Of a stretch of 64,000 nt of DNA, positions 45,640 through 55,700 are shown piece by piece. The first letter of the stretch is position 1. Every line of letters begins with the position of its first letter. This DNA is from Isoetes taiwanensis (taxonomy: Eukaryota; Streptophyta; Lycopodiopsida; Isoetales; Isoetaceae), in NCBI GenBank assembly GCA_021234155.1, contig JAJEKV010000004.1, positions 4,654,109-4,718,108 on the forward strand, written 5' to 3'. The notes under the pieces were generated by a model. The model was not told the DNA's origin. It saw nothing but the letters and a program-made list of their open reading frames with translations, and searched no databases. The translations under genes were made by a program, and so were the position numbers.

Positions 45640-48135
45640 GACTGATTAAAGGAGCCGCGGTCAGGGGGCTTCACTTGCAGAAGCGACAGATGCGATGGTG
45701 GAGCCAGCATGGTGGACTATCTCCTAGCTCCAGTGCCAGAACTTGATATCATTAGAGATGCCAGAACTTGATATCATTAGAGATTTCGCGACAGGCACAA
45801 GAACAAGAGATGATGAGACTTTGTCAGACCATTATCCACTTTATGTCACTTTGGATTGGAGGTACTCAGTGGCGGGGCCACAAGACAAGCGCCCTCGGGG
45901 TTTGGGATACACCCCGAACTATCGGAAGCAAGCAGAATATGAGGTTGCGCTTGAACGTGAGCTATAGGGGATTGATGCCCTCTATACATTGCATGATAAG
46001 TGTGAATGATTGGTGAAGGCCTTACTCGCAGCAGCCAGTGAACGCTTTGCAGCAAGAAAGCCCCCGCGAAGGGACACTGCGCAATTCCCTCAGAACCCCT
46101 GGTTTGACGCCGAATGTAAGGCTCTATAGAGTCAGCTACGTACCATCTTAGACCCACAGCTCCGGACACAGGCCATTAGGGACTATAAAGCATTCTTGAA
46201 ATCCAAAAAGCATCGCTACATTGCAGAAAATCAGCAGCGTATGTTTGATCTGCTGATGACTGAGCCAAAAGCCTTTTGGCGTAGAGTGATATATAAGAGA
46301 CATCAACCACCTGGCAATGTTACCTCAGACCAGTGGAGACAACGGTTGGATGAGTTGTATGATCCCCTAGGAGCGATCGCTGAGGTACACAGCTTTCAGA
46401 GGAGGACGTCCACCAGGGTCTTAGACATCTTGCTAATGGTAAAGCAAAGGACTTGCAGGGACTTCAGGCTGAGCTGTTGAAATGGGGTGGGCCAGCTTTG
46501 CTAGGGCCTTTGACAGTGATAATCAATCAGACCATCAGAGAGGGCCTCCCACAGGAATGGATGGTTAGCAAGGTCACCCCTATTCATAAGACGGGAAGTA
46601 GGGATGACTCCACCAACTACCGTATGATCATGGTGAGCCCGTTACTCGCAAAACTTCTAGCAGGTGTGCTGGAGAAGAAGTTAACGCAATGGGCTGAGGG
46701 AGCTGGAGTACGTGCAGTTGGTCAGGCAGGTTTTTGCCCTGCCCACTCCACGAGTGATCATACTTTTACTCTCAGAATTCTTATGGAAGCTAGCCACAAT
46801 GCACGATGTGACTTGTATTGTTGTTTCGTGGATTTTAAGACGGCATATGATACAGTCCCTCGGGACCTGTTGTGGCAACGCTTGCAGGAGCTACATGTCC
46901 CACATGATTTGCAGAATGCCATCTACTGGCTCTATGACGGAATATAAGCCACTTTGCCTGCGTCAGATCACCGGGTGAATAACACCATAGGTGTTAAACA
47001 GGGATGTCCGTTATCTCCAATGCTTTTTGACTCTATATTGACAAGTTGGAGACCTGGATGCAAGAACATGGAGGTGGTGGCCTGCAGTTGCCAGAGGCAT
47101 ATACAATAAAATAGTTGCTCTATGCAGACGATCTGGGCTTACTGTCCCATACAGCTAGGAGTATGCAGGAACATTTGAATGCTCTCAGTCGATTCTGTGA
47201 CATAGCAAGAATGACCGTTAACCTGCAGAAAACCAAGCTGTTGGCAATCCTGTCTGCGCAGCATGATATTCCAAACTTCTATTACAGAGGACAAAGAATG
47301 GAAGTTGTACGGACCTTTAAGTATCTGGGAACCGATTTTTCTGCTAACATCCTATGGGAGGACTGTGTGGAAAGAAGGGTCAGCGCGGGATGGAAAGCCC
47401 TGTATGCAATGCAGAATAGATCTCTGCGATTGGGCACGCAAAGCACACCTGTTCCGAGAACTCATTGAACTGGTATTGCTGTATGGGGTAGAGGTCTGGG
47501 GGCCAGCGATTAGCAAGAGCACTTGGGATAAGCTAGAGAGGGTACAGAAGGCCTTCCTGACATACAATCTGGGCGTCAAGGACTTTATCCGATTTTGCTG
47601 TATGAGACTGGCTTTTGGCCCCTGCAGCATTCTGCTATGCGCAAGCACCTTGCGTATTTCCATAAGGTTGACAGAATAGATGCACAACGTCTCCCTCCCC
47701 GGGCTCTGTTATTGGCACAAGGGCCGCAACGGCTGAAGAGAGTGTGGCAGGAGCATTGTAAGGGGTGGTTCGCAAGATGGTCCATAGACTATCAACAGAT
47801 TATGGATATGCCGGATATCGCGGAACATGAGCTGCATTTGAATGAGCGCTTTGCTGCCTCTCGGTGGGATGTGCCCACTCTTGCAAAGCCCAAAATAGAG
47901 CACTACCACACGCAGGTTAATCCGTCGCTTAAACATGGCCCCCACCAATATTTGAAGGCACACATCTCCACCAAAAAACGGAGAGCCATAGCTGCAATGA
48001 GAACAGGGTCCCACCATCTCAGAATTGAGACAGGCCGCTGGGGCACGGATGGAGGGCAGGGAATCCCCCGGCATGAGAGATTATGCCAGTGCTGTCACAT
48101 GCATATAGTAGAAGATGAACACCATGCTCTACAGG
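45640..48135 (+). pseudogene. Non-LTR retrotransposon (LINE), endonuclease end plus reverse transcriptase, decayed
   Basis: The 5' part shows the end of an APE-type endonuclease, with SDHYP (His of the active site, 45824-45838). It is followed by a linker with stops at about 45965 and 46126. Reverse transcriptase blocks: LLKWGGPALLGPLTVIINQ, PIHKTGSRDDSTNYRMI, FVDFKTAYDTVPRDLLW, GVKQGCPLSPMLF, and the catalytic YADD at 47121-47132. C-terminal blocks follow, and a CQCCHMHIVEDEHHAL knuckle at about 48090-48135. At least four frameshifts or stops occur. A 25 bp tandem duplication lies at 45734-45783. The 3' end joins the next gene without a visible poly-A, in the same reading frame. Confidence 0.8.
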
Positions 48136-49359
48136 AGCTCGAGGAAATCGAGTTGAGATGTCGCGTGCCCGGCATCATGCATCTCTCGGTAGACTGTGTA
48201 AAGCTTGCACCTAAGGATGAGCAAGGTGTAAGACAACTGCAGGTGCGAAAAATTTACAGTGGCCACTTAACTGCACTCAAAGAAAGAATAAGAGACAGGC
48301 CGAATGCAGCAACAGCTCCTCATATTTGTATAGTTGATCCTGCCCAGTGCAATGATAAGGAGCTGTTCGTTAAGGAAGAGGACGAGAACTACAAATACTA
48401 TGTTTTAGGGGGCACCCACAGTTTCAAGGCAAGAAGGCAGCTTTACAAGGAAACAAAAGAGCACTGCTTTTCACAAATCTTTGTTTTTGTTTACGTGGGT
48501 GTCACTGACTCAGAAGCAAAGCTGCTTGCAATGCAACGTGGACAATGAGTATCGGATGAGTATGAGCTTCACAGATAAAATTAAATTCATGCACAAGGAA
48601 TATGAACTCTTCTGTTCAGAGCACCAAGGTGAGAAAGATATTAAGGAAGACCAGGCTCTGTCCTTAAAAGAACAGTGCGCTACTGAGTGCTGCCTAACTT
48701 ACTCCACCTCAGATGCCAGAGCATCTCTTATAAAATATGATAATTATTTTCAGTTAGCTTTCTGTCATGGACGTGTAAGTACTTTCTCTTGACCTTCGCC
48801 TTTGGCTATGCCCGCATGGCTCTTAAATATTTTAACATGCTTGTTGTTTTCTATGTTAGGTCTGGGAGCTACAAGAAATTTTTTTTGATATGTTCTCTGA
48901 GGGTACTTTAAAAACTAAAGGCAAGTCCACGGATTCCAAGAGGAAAAAAACTGATCCCGCAAAGCAAAAGGATATGGGCATAATGGCCTGGCGTGAAATG
49001 CAAGGCCTTAAAAATGTTGACAAAGTTTGTGAGGTCCTGCAAAAGGTTGTTGATAAACAGTTCACTCTGGAAGAGATGCAGAGAGAATTTAATCAGTAAG
49101 CCTACATTACACACTCACATTTTTTCCAATGTTTGTTATTAACCTCTTGCAACGTTTGCAGCCAAAAAGATTGTGCACTCTGTCAACAACAGTTAATGGT
49201 TCACCTCAACTGCGACAACTGGGAGAAGGTGCGGGAATTATACCCCACGTGGCCCTCAGACGAAAAAATAAATCAATACGCCACCAACTTTACCAACTGG
49301 GTATGTCATTTGTTTCTCCTTCCTGCTGCTTGAGTTAAGGTATTCGTTTTTGTACCTGT

Positions 49360-49440
49360 GCTATGCGCGCATAGCATGAGAGTGAGGGACCTTGTGGTAG
49401 TGCTATGCGCGCATAGCATGGGTGTGAGGGAGCTGTCGTT
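49360..49440. repeat. Palindromic 42 bp tandem repeat in an intron
   Basis: The perfect palindrome GCTATGCGCGCATAGC occurs at 49360-49375 and 49402-49417, each followed by ATG and GTGAGGGA. Weaker forms (CTATGCCCGCATGG, CCATGCGGGCATAGCG) lie in two other introns at about 48805 and 51089, and CTATGCGCGCATAG lies downstream of the gene at 51881-51894. Confidence 0.9.
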
Positions 49441-49826
49441 TTGTTTCTTACAAATATTTTCGGCTTTCAGAAAAAGAAAGACCCCATGCCACCTGGATTT
49501 TTAAACATGGTCAGGCTAGCTAAGGAGGAGCGGTCGAAGCTGAAAAAGTCGCCTTCGGAGTTTGAAAGATTTGATATGTTTGGCCAAAATTGTCTATATC
49601 AGGTGTATCGTGGGAATTGTGTCAAAACTTGACCACACTTTGAGACCTGGCAACTATTCCTTGTGCATAGCTGACTACCTTACGGGTTTAAGTTGCCTGA
49701 CAGCCGTGGTGATGACTCCCCATTTACGTACTACGAGTTTGATTCTTTTTTGGGGAGGTTTGTTAAGATAAACACTGCTCTGCTCTGGAGGATTGTCGTC
49801 TTCCACTCTACTAACCGGGCCGGTAT

Positions 49827-51004
49827 CAGGGTATTTTTTAAGCGCCCTATATTTTTATAGGGCCAGAAACAACTGGCTACTGGCCATGTAGAATAAATAA
49901 CTTGGCGTAGTTTGGCCTGGCGATATTTTGCACCTTCTTGCTAAGATGGCGTAACTGAACTGGCGCAACTATGAAATTTTTATTTTGCTACATTAACAAA
50001 TTGGCTACAAGCAAATTTGTGTTGGTTAAGATAGGAACATGCTTTAGTAGTGAAAACACGGCGTTGGCCACAACCACCTAGGGGTCTTCCCCGAATAATA
50101 CATTCAAATTGCTTTGGATCATAGTCCTTATCATCTGCAAATTCTAAGCCCTCATCAAGACCCTCAATTTGGCCTATGAAAGTGGACGTAAACGATGATA
50201 TAGTGATGCGCCGCTTTGTCCTTGATGCCACAGGTCCCAAGAACTCATTTATTCTCTTTTGTGAAGCCCCCTCCATGCTACATAAATTTGATGATTGGCA
50301 TCGACAACTACTTTTGCACATCTGAATAATTTTGCACAACTGAATAGGGTAAAAACTAACCTGAATTGATGAAGCTAAAGCTTAGATTGTAGATGGGAAT
50401 GGATCTCCATCTCAACCAAATCGTGAATACAAATTGGGAGTGCTCTGCAAATGACAATAAAATATAATATTAAAATTATCATTCCATTCATATTCAGAGA
50501 CTAACATCCCATTTATATTTATATTCACATGAATAACGAAACAAATGTGTACGAGAAGAACAAGAAAAACACAGGCTCGACATGGTAGAATAAACTAAAC
50601 CTGTATGAAAGGGCAGTTTCTGATGTTAGCTCGGTCAAATTAAAAAATATATACGAAACCCTAATCCTAGAGGACTATAAGTGGCGATTCTTAGATGGAC
50701 ATATGGTCGAGATGTAATATGGCCACCCCCTTACCCATTAAAATTTACCACAGGTTCTAATTGGCTACCTCGATAAGTTTTTTCCCACGTACAAAAAATC
50801 GAATTGGCCACACCCTGTGCCTAGCCGAACTTAGTAAATATCGAATTGGCTACTAAACGAGTAAAATGTACAAATCCGTGTTTTGAACTGGCCACTACCC
50901 TTTGGTCAGGGCATGAACGTATCCTACTCTGGCGTAGCCAACCATTTCTGAAAAAATATGAATGTGTGGCCAACTGGCCCGCGGGGCCACTAAAAAATAC
51001 CCTG
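49827..51004. mobile_element. Non-autonomous hAT transposon (1178 bp)
   Basis: Ends are CAGGGTATTTTTTA at 49827 and TAAAAAATACCCTG at 51004, inverted to each other. Both flanks carry the 8 bp target duplication GCCGGTAT (49819-49826 and 51005-51012). An 8 bp TSD and CAGGG-type TIRs are typical of hAT. Inside, subterminal copies of AATTGGCTAC or AACTGGCCAC are frequent at both ends. A 119-codon minus frame at 49980-50339 is not a hAT transposase and is unrecognised. Removing the element and one TSD restores the reading frame of the methyltransferase, which fixes both the borders and the order of events. Confidence 0.92.
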
Positions 51005-51865
51005 GCCGGTATAGTGCAAGCGGCTATGAAGACCCACTGCAAGGCTGGTTACGAGGCTGCCATATGGTAAGTGTCTAGTTGTTTTCTCCATGCGGGCATA
51101 GCGAATACAAAAGTGTTTCCTTTCTTTGCAGGTTAAAGACGAATATTAGGGGAGGTGGTGGTGCTAGACTTGTCAACGTGTGGGAGCAGATTCACATAGG
51201 CTACCATAACGTATCTGGGCAGAGAAGCCAAATGCACTATAATACTACTGGCATGGATTTTCGCAATGCTTTTCAATGCCCAGCAGTCTTACAAAAGCTT
51301 ACAGACCCAGTTCACCAGGGACGCATTGTCAATCCCTACCAGAAGCCTCAGAGACTCATTAACACGCTTCTGGAGATGTTCTCGCAACCTGGAGATTGGG
51401 TCGTTGACGCTTTTTCAGGATCTGGCACCACGTTGGCTTGTGCACTACAGAAGAACCGCAACTGCGTAGCCATTGACGTCGACGCGGATGCAGTAGCATA
51501 CATCAAATCACGAGTCAGTTCCTTACACAGCTTGCCAGACGAAAAACAGGAACTTGGGATCAAGGATAAGGATGGTGTTCCGGCCTTCTCCTGTTCAGAG
51601 CCTGTGCCTCCTCTTACCGGGAACACTGACGATCAAGCTGACTATGTTGAATTGATTTCCGTCGAAGATATAATTAAGGTCGCAGAGGATAAAAGTCCGG
51701 CCGAGTCTGAGGACAAACTACAAGCCACTAATCCTAAGTCTCCCCAAGGTTCTGAATCAGATGACGAAGTACCTGCAAAGGATATTCCCCTAGATATTTA
51801 AAAATCTGTGCAAAAATTTAAACATTTTATTCTATGATATCTTTTTTAAATATAATATATTTCAT

Positions 51866-52183
51866 TAATGACTGTCATGTCTATGCGCGCATAGGCTTTT
51901 CTCTTTTCAGTTGCATTTTGTTGGTCTAAAAAGTGTGTCTCTTACTTTGTCTAAAAACAAGAAAAAACCTTGTCTTGAAATGGACTTTTTTAGGCTCACC
52001 GCGTTTTTAAATAGATTATATTTTAATAATAAGGATCATGTCATGTCTATCGCCAAGATAGGCTTTTTCTCTTTTAGTTGCATTTTGGTGCTAAAAAAAG
52101 TGTGTTTCTTACTTTGCCCAAAACCAAGAAAACCTGCTTGTCTTCGAAATGTGGACTTTTTTTAGGCTCACTGCGTTTTTTGG
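51866..52183 (+). repeat. 150 bp tandem duplication downstream of the methyltransferase
   Basis: 51866-52013 and 52031-52183 are about 85% alike, with shared GTTGCATTTTG, AAAAAGTGTGT, TTCTTACTTTG, ACTTTTTTTAGGCTCAC. The first copy holds the CTATGCGCGCATAG palindrome; the second has CTATCGCCAAGATAG at the same place. Confidence 0.8.
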
Positions 52184-52919
52184 GCTTGTTTTTTTTTTTT
52201 TAAATGGCTAAAATGCAGAATTTACGTGTTTTTGAAAAAGGAATCTGCAATTGCACCACAGGTCATTAGTGCGTTTGCTAGGTCACCTTGTTTGTCCGGT
52301 ATATACACACGATCTCAGATGCTCTGAGATAGCAATTCATCAACTGCTGGCTTCGCCAATGGTTGCACGTCTCGCGTCCTACATTCTGCAAGTCTCCACC
52401 ATCAGAGAGTCCCTTACAGCACTGGGAATTTGAGCGCCCAGATAGGGAATTTGAACGCCTACTACAAGGGTTTTTCCTCCCACATGGGGTGTTTTTTCGT
52501 CCCAGTGGTAGAGACACATTGTATAGGGCTTTGGTGGTTTTCTTTTGTGTTTGGATACTATCCGATATATTGTATGTCTATAACCGTCTCATAGGCCAGT
52601 TGGCCTCCGTGGACGTTAAAATATACTTCCTTCCTTCCTTCCTTCCTTATTTATTATATATACCCCATTCATTCAATTTATTGTCTTACATCCATTAGGC
52701 AACCATATCATGAACTAGGTTAATTGGCTAATATCACACAGGATTTAGACATTAACAGTTAGCAAACCACCAGCTGCCCACTCCAGTCCTACACTTGTAA
52801 GACCTGCCTCTATTCCTTGAGTTTCCTCAAGTTGGAAGGGGAAGCAGCATATTTCTTAATATAGCCATATGCTACCCACTGGTGGATTGACCCCCCACAA
52901 TCATAACTTCGCTACTTCG
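52184..52919. other. No recognisable gene
   Basis: A short plus frame (52363-52698) shows no family. A TTCC microsatellite lies at about 52627-52649. Confidence 0.35.
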
Positions 52920-53125
52920 GGTGAGCTTCATCAGTGCCCACTCGCTAGTGCTGAGTGCTTGACACTCGTGGCCTCGGTTTCTGCTTATTCTCCCCGGAGA
53001 GTTGTGGGCAGACCAAGGTGCTTTCTAGGCTAGCAACATGAGCGATCCCAAGTATTTCTATGCTAATGGTAACTTGGCAAGAACTTTACAAGCATATATC
53101 CAATTTCATTTTGAGTAATAACCAT
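52920..53125 (+). repeat. Dispersed repeat, inverted relative of 14410-14640
   Basis: It begins GGTGAGCTTCATCAGTGCCC and ends TTGAGTAATAACC. At its right end it joins the ATTCCTAGGATGGGTCCTAT motif that recurs through the next 2.5 kb. Confidence 0.7.
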
Positions 53126-55700
53126 TCCTAGGATGGGTCCTATGACACAACCAAGTGGCCGACGCACAGGCTAAATACGTCTCCCCGAAAAAATTGAAGC
53201 ACCTAAAAAGAATGAAGCACGACCCCGCGCACCCCGACAACCAAGAGACCTTCCATAAATAACCTGCAAAGTCAAGATTGACAAAAAAAGAAATGACCCG
53301 TCATGGAGTTAGGCGCCTTGCGCATTAGAGTATCAAATATCTAATAAAGCTCGGAGGCTCCAAAGCCACACCGAACAAGAAACAACAGCCGACCAATCGG
53401 GAACCATCCGCGGAATGACCCTCGCGGGAACAAATATCCGATTAGTGCGGCCTCGGAGGCTACATCGCCACGCCGAGATAGTGAAAAAAGAAGCATGTCC
53501 CGGAGGCTACAGTGCCACGCCGAGAAAGAATGAATTAATAAGTATGCCTCGGAGGCTACTGTGCCACACCGAGGAAAATAAAAATATCAGCACATACGTA
53601 CTCGCAAAGAACATCGAAAAGAATATATGGAAGATGTCAGAGGCTGCAGGGTGATCCGAGAAGTAAAGATGGCGAACTGACCAACAAGAACTGGAGCAAC
53701 TTCAACAATGGAACGGAATAATGTAGACTGAAAAAACGGACCTGACCTCTTGCCAGAGAATCAAGGGAGGGAGGGTGAGGGAAACTGGTACGGCAGAGAA
53801 GAAGGAGAAACTAGCTCAAGAGAACGCCGATGAATGAAAATAGGAGAAGAGGCCGAATAAATAGAAGATATGAGATGAGGCGTCCCCATCCAAGGAATGT
53901 CGGTTTTATTGCTATCGCAATAGAACCGTGGCATTCCTAGGATGGGTCCTATGACACAACCAAGTGGCCGATAGAAGAGGAATCTACCCTAAGAAAATGA
54001 TGCAAACTAGGCTGACAGGAGGAAAAAAGACGAAACAAATGAAGTGAAGAAATGGAAAATAGGATGGCTAGAAAACAAGATCAGAGTGGCAAATTGTGGA
54101 ACAAATGATATAACAGAGATCAAAGGGGCAAAGAAGCAACAAGATAACAGAGCAACGAGACAAATGGACAGAAGGAGCAAGTAAGAAGTACTAGAGTATC
54201 GAAGAAAATGGATCGTTGAGAGCAAGGAAACCAAGGCAACCGGAATAAATGGAAGGAGAAGAAGAAACCAAGAAAAATAGAGAAAACGGGAAAGAGACGG
54301 TAGAGACGAAGAAGCAATGAAGTAGAATGAGCAAGTAATGCCGGAATCCAGATAATGGGATGAGCAAAAAGGAACAATGCAGTGAGAGATAGAAAGGGAC
54401 ATCAACAAAGGACACAATGGAACAATGTAGTAAGGGATGGGAAAAGGAACTTACGGACAACAGCAGACCAAGCCACAAACATGGTAATATCAGCATATAA
54501 AGATCTCAAATGACTAATATACTAGTAAATACTACACTAACAAAGATATTATAAAACCGAATTCCTAGGATGGGTCCTATGATACAACTAGTTGGCCAGT
54601 GAAGTGGTGTTCTCATTGAGCTTTGTAAAATCGTTAAGTACAAAATGATTCCCCTACTCGGGATAGAACTTTTGACAAATTTGAATGCTCCGAAACTAGA
54701 CAATCATCGAGAGCATGACAAAACTAAATAATACAAGATTTATTCGTCATTTGCTTTATGCATAGATGAGAAAACTGGCGACCCCTGCTCATCAGGATGA
54801 AAAAGCCCCGCCTCTTTAGGTTTCCGAGGAAAAACCCTAATGATAAACAATCGCCAATGCTCTAAAAATGCCGCTAGCATACGTCCGCCAAGAAGTGAGT
54901 TCATGGCATTTGACAGCTAAGAGGCCTACAAAAAATGATCTGTAATAGAAAATCTAAAAGAGGAGAATAACCCGTTAGAAGGTTAGAAGCTTTAGGCATA
55001 GGCATGTGCCAAAATATCGAGAATACAAAAGCACTCGGAGGCTCCAGGGCCACGCCGAGGAAGAAACAACAGTCGACCAATCGGAAACTGTTTGCGGAAT
55101 GACCATCGCAAGAAAATATCCGATTAGTGCTGCCTCGGAGGCTACAGTGCCACGCCGAGAGAAAATGAAAAAGAATTACAACTCCGAGATCGCAGTGCCA
55201 TGCCGAAAAATAATGAAATGATAAGTATGTTTCGGAGGCTACAGTGCCACGCCGAGAAAAAATGAAAAATAAGAACGTCTGCACTTTCATTAAAATAAAA
55301 GAAACATAGAGGATAATAGCTGCTGCAGAACGACCCAAGAAGAGTAGACAAATAAACACATACAGATGACCAACTGACTAAAAGGAAATGAAGCAACTTC
55401 AACGATGGAACATGAAATGAGAAAATGGGAAAACTGACGAAGATATGACCAACAAGCTCGGATATGATAAAGGGAGAGGGGGGCGGGAAACTTGTGGAGC
55501 TAGAAGAGAGCAACAAGGAAAAGAAGCTCAAGAAAACGTCGATGACTGGAAATGAGGAAAGAGGCAGTATAAATAGGAACAGATAGGACGTCCCCATCCA
55601 AGGAATGTCGGTTCTATTGCTATCGCAATAGAACCGTGGCATTCCTAGGATGGATCCTATGATACAACTAGTTGGCCGATAGAAGAGGAATCTACCTCAA
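53125..55700 (+). repeat. Complex direct repeats with CCTAGGATGGGTCCTATGA motif and CTCGGAGGCTAC units
   Basis: A segment of about 660 bp at 53340-54000 is repeated at about 55025-55690, offset near 1.69 kb. Both contain GACCAATCGG, several units of CGGAGGCTACAGTGCCACGC (53448, 53500, 53547; 55132, 55230), and a hairpin GGTTCTATTGC-tatc-GCAATAGAACC (about 53907 and 55610). TTCCTAGGATGGGTCCTATGA-CACAAC occurs four times (53127, 53936, 54561, 55642). No protein is encoded. It may be the LTR or untranslated part of a large non-coding retroelement, but no TG...CA borders with a PBS were found. Confidence 0.65.

Larger units (their letters stand above)
48136..51801 (+). pseudogene. ParB-like plus beta-class DNA methyltransferase gene with introns, decayed
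   Basis: The first block (48136-48774) reads RVPGIMHLSVDCVKLAP ... YYVLGGTHSFKARRQLY (about 48397-48450) ... FVYVGVTDSEAKLLAMQ, the layout of a ParB/Srx-like domain (G-x-H and a following 'sdeeA' helix). After introns (48775-48859, 49097-49162, 49302-49470) comes CALCQQQL, then the methyltransferase: VYRGNCVK, SLCIADY-PYG (motif IV place, about 49660-49690), and after the hAT insertion AAMKTHCKAGYEAAIW, an intron (51069-51131), NPYQKPQRLINTLLEMF, and motif I DAFSGSGTT at 51406-51432 followed by NRNCVAIDVD. Order IV before I is the beta class (N6-adenine or N4-cytosine type). Frameshifts lie near 48535, 49627 and 49680. Motif IV has Tyr between Asp and Pro, where Pro is usual. The acidic tail ends at 51801. 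Confidence 0.65.

Noticed and set aside
49980-50339. 119-codon minus frame as hAT transposase
   Set aside because: No BED finger, DDE or hATC dimerisation motif; the element is better called non-autonomous.
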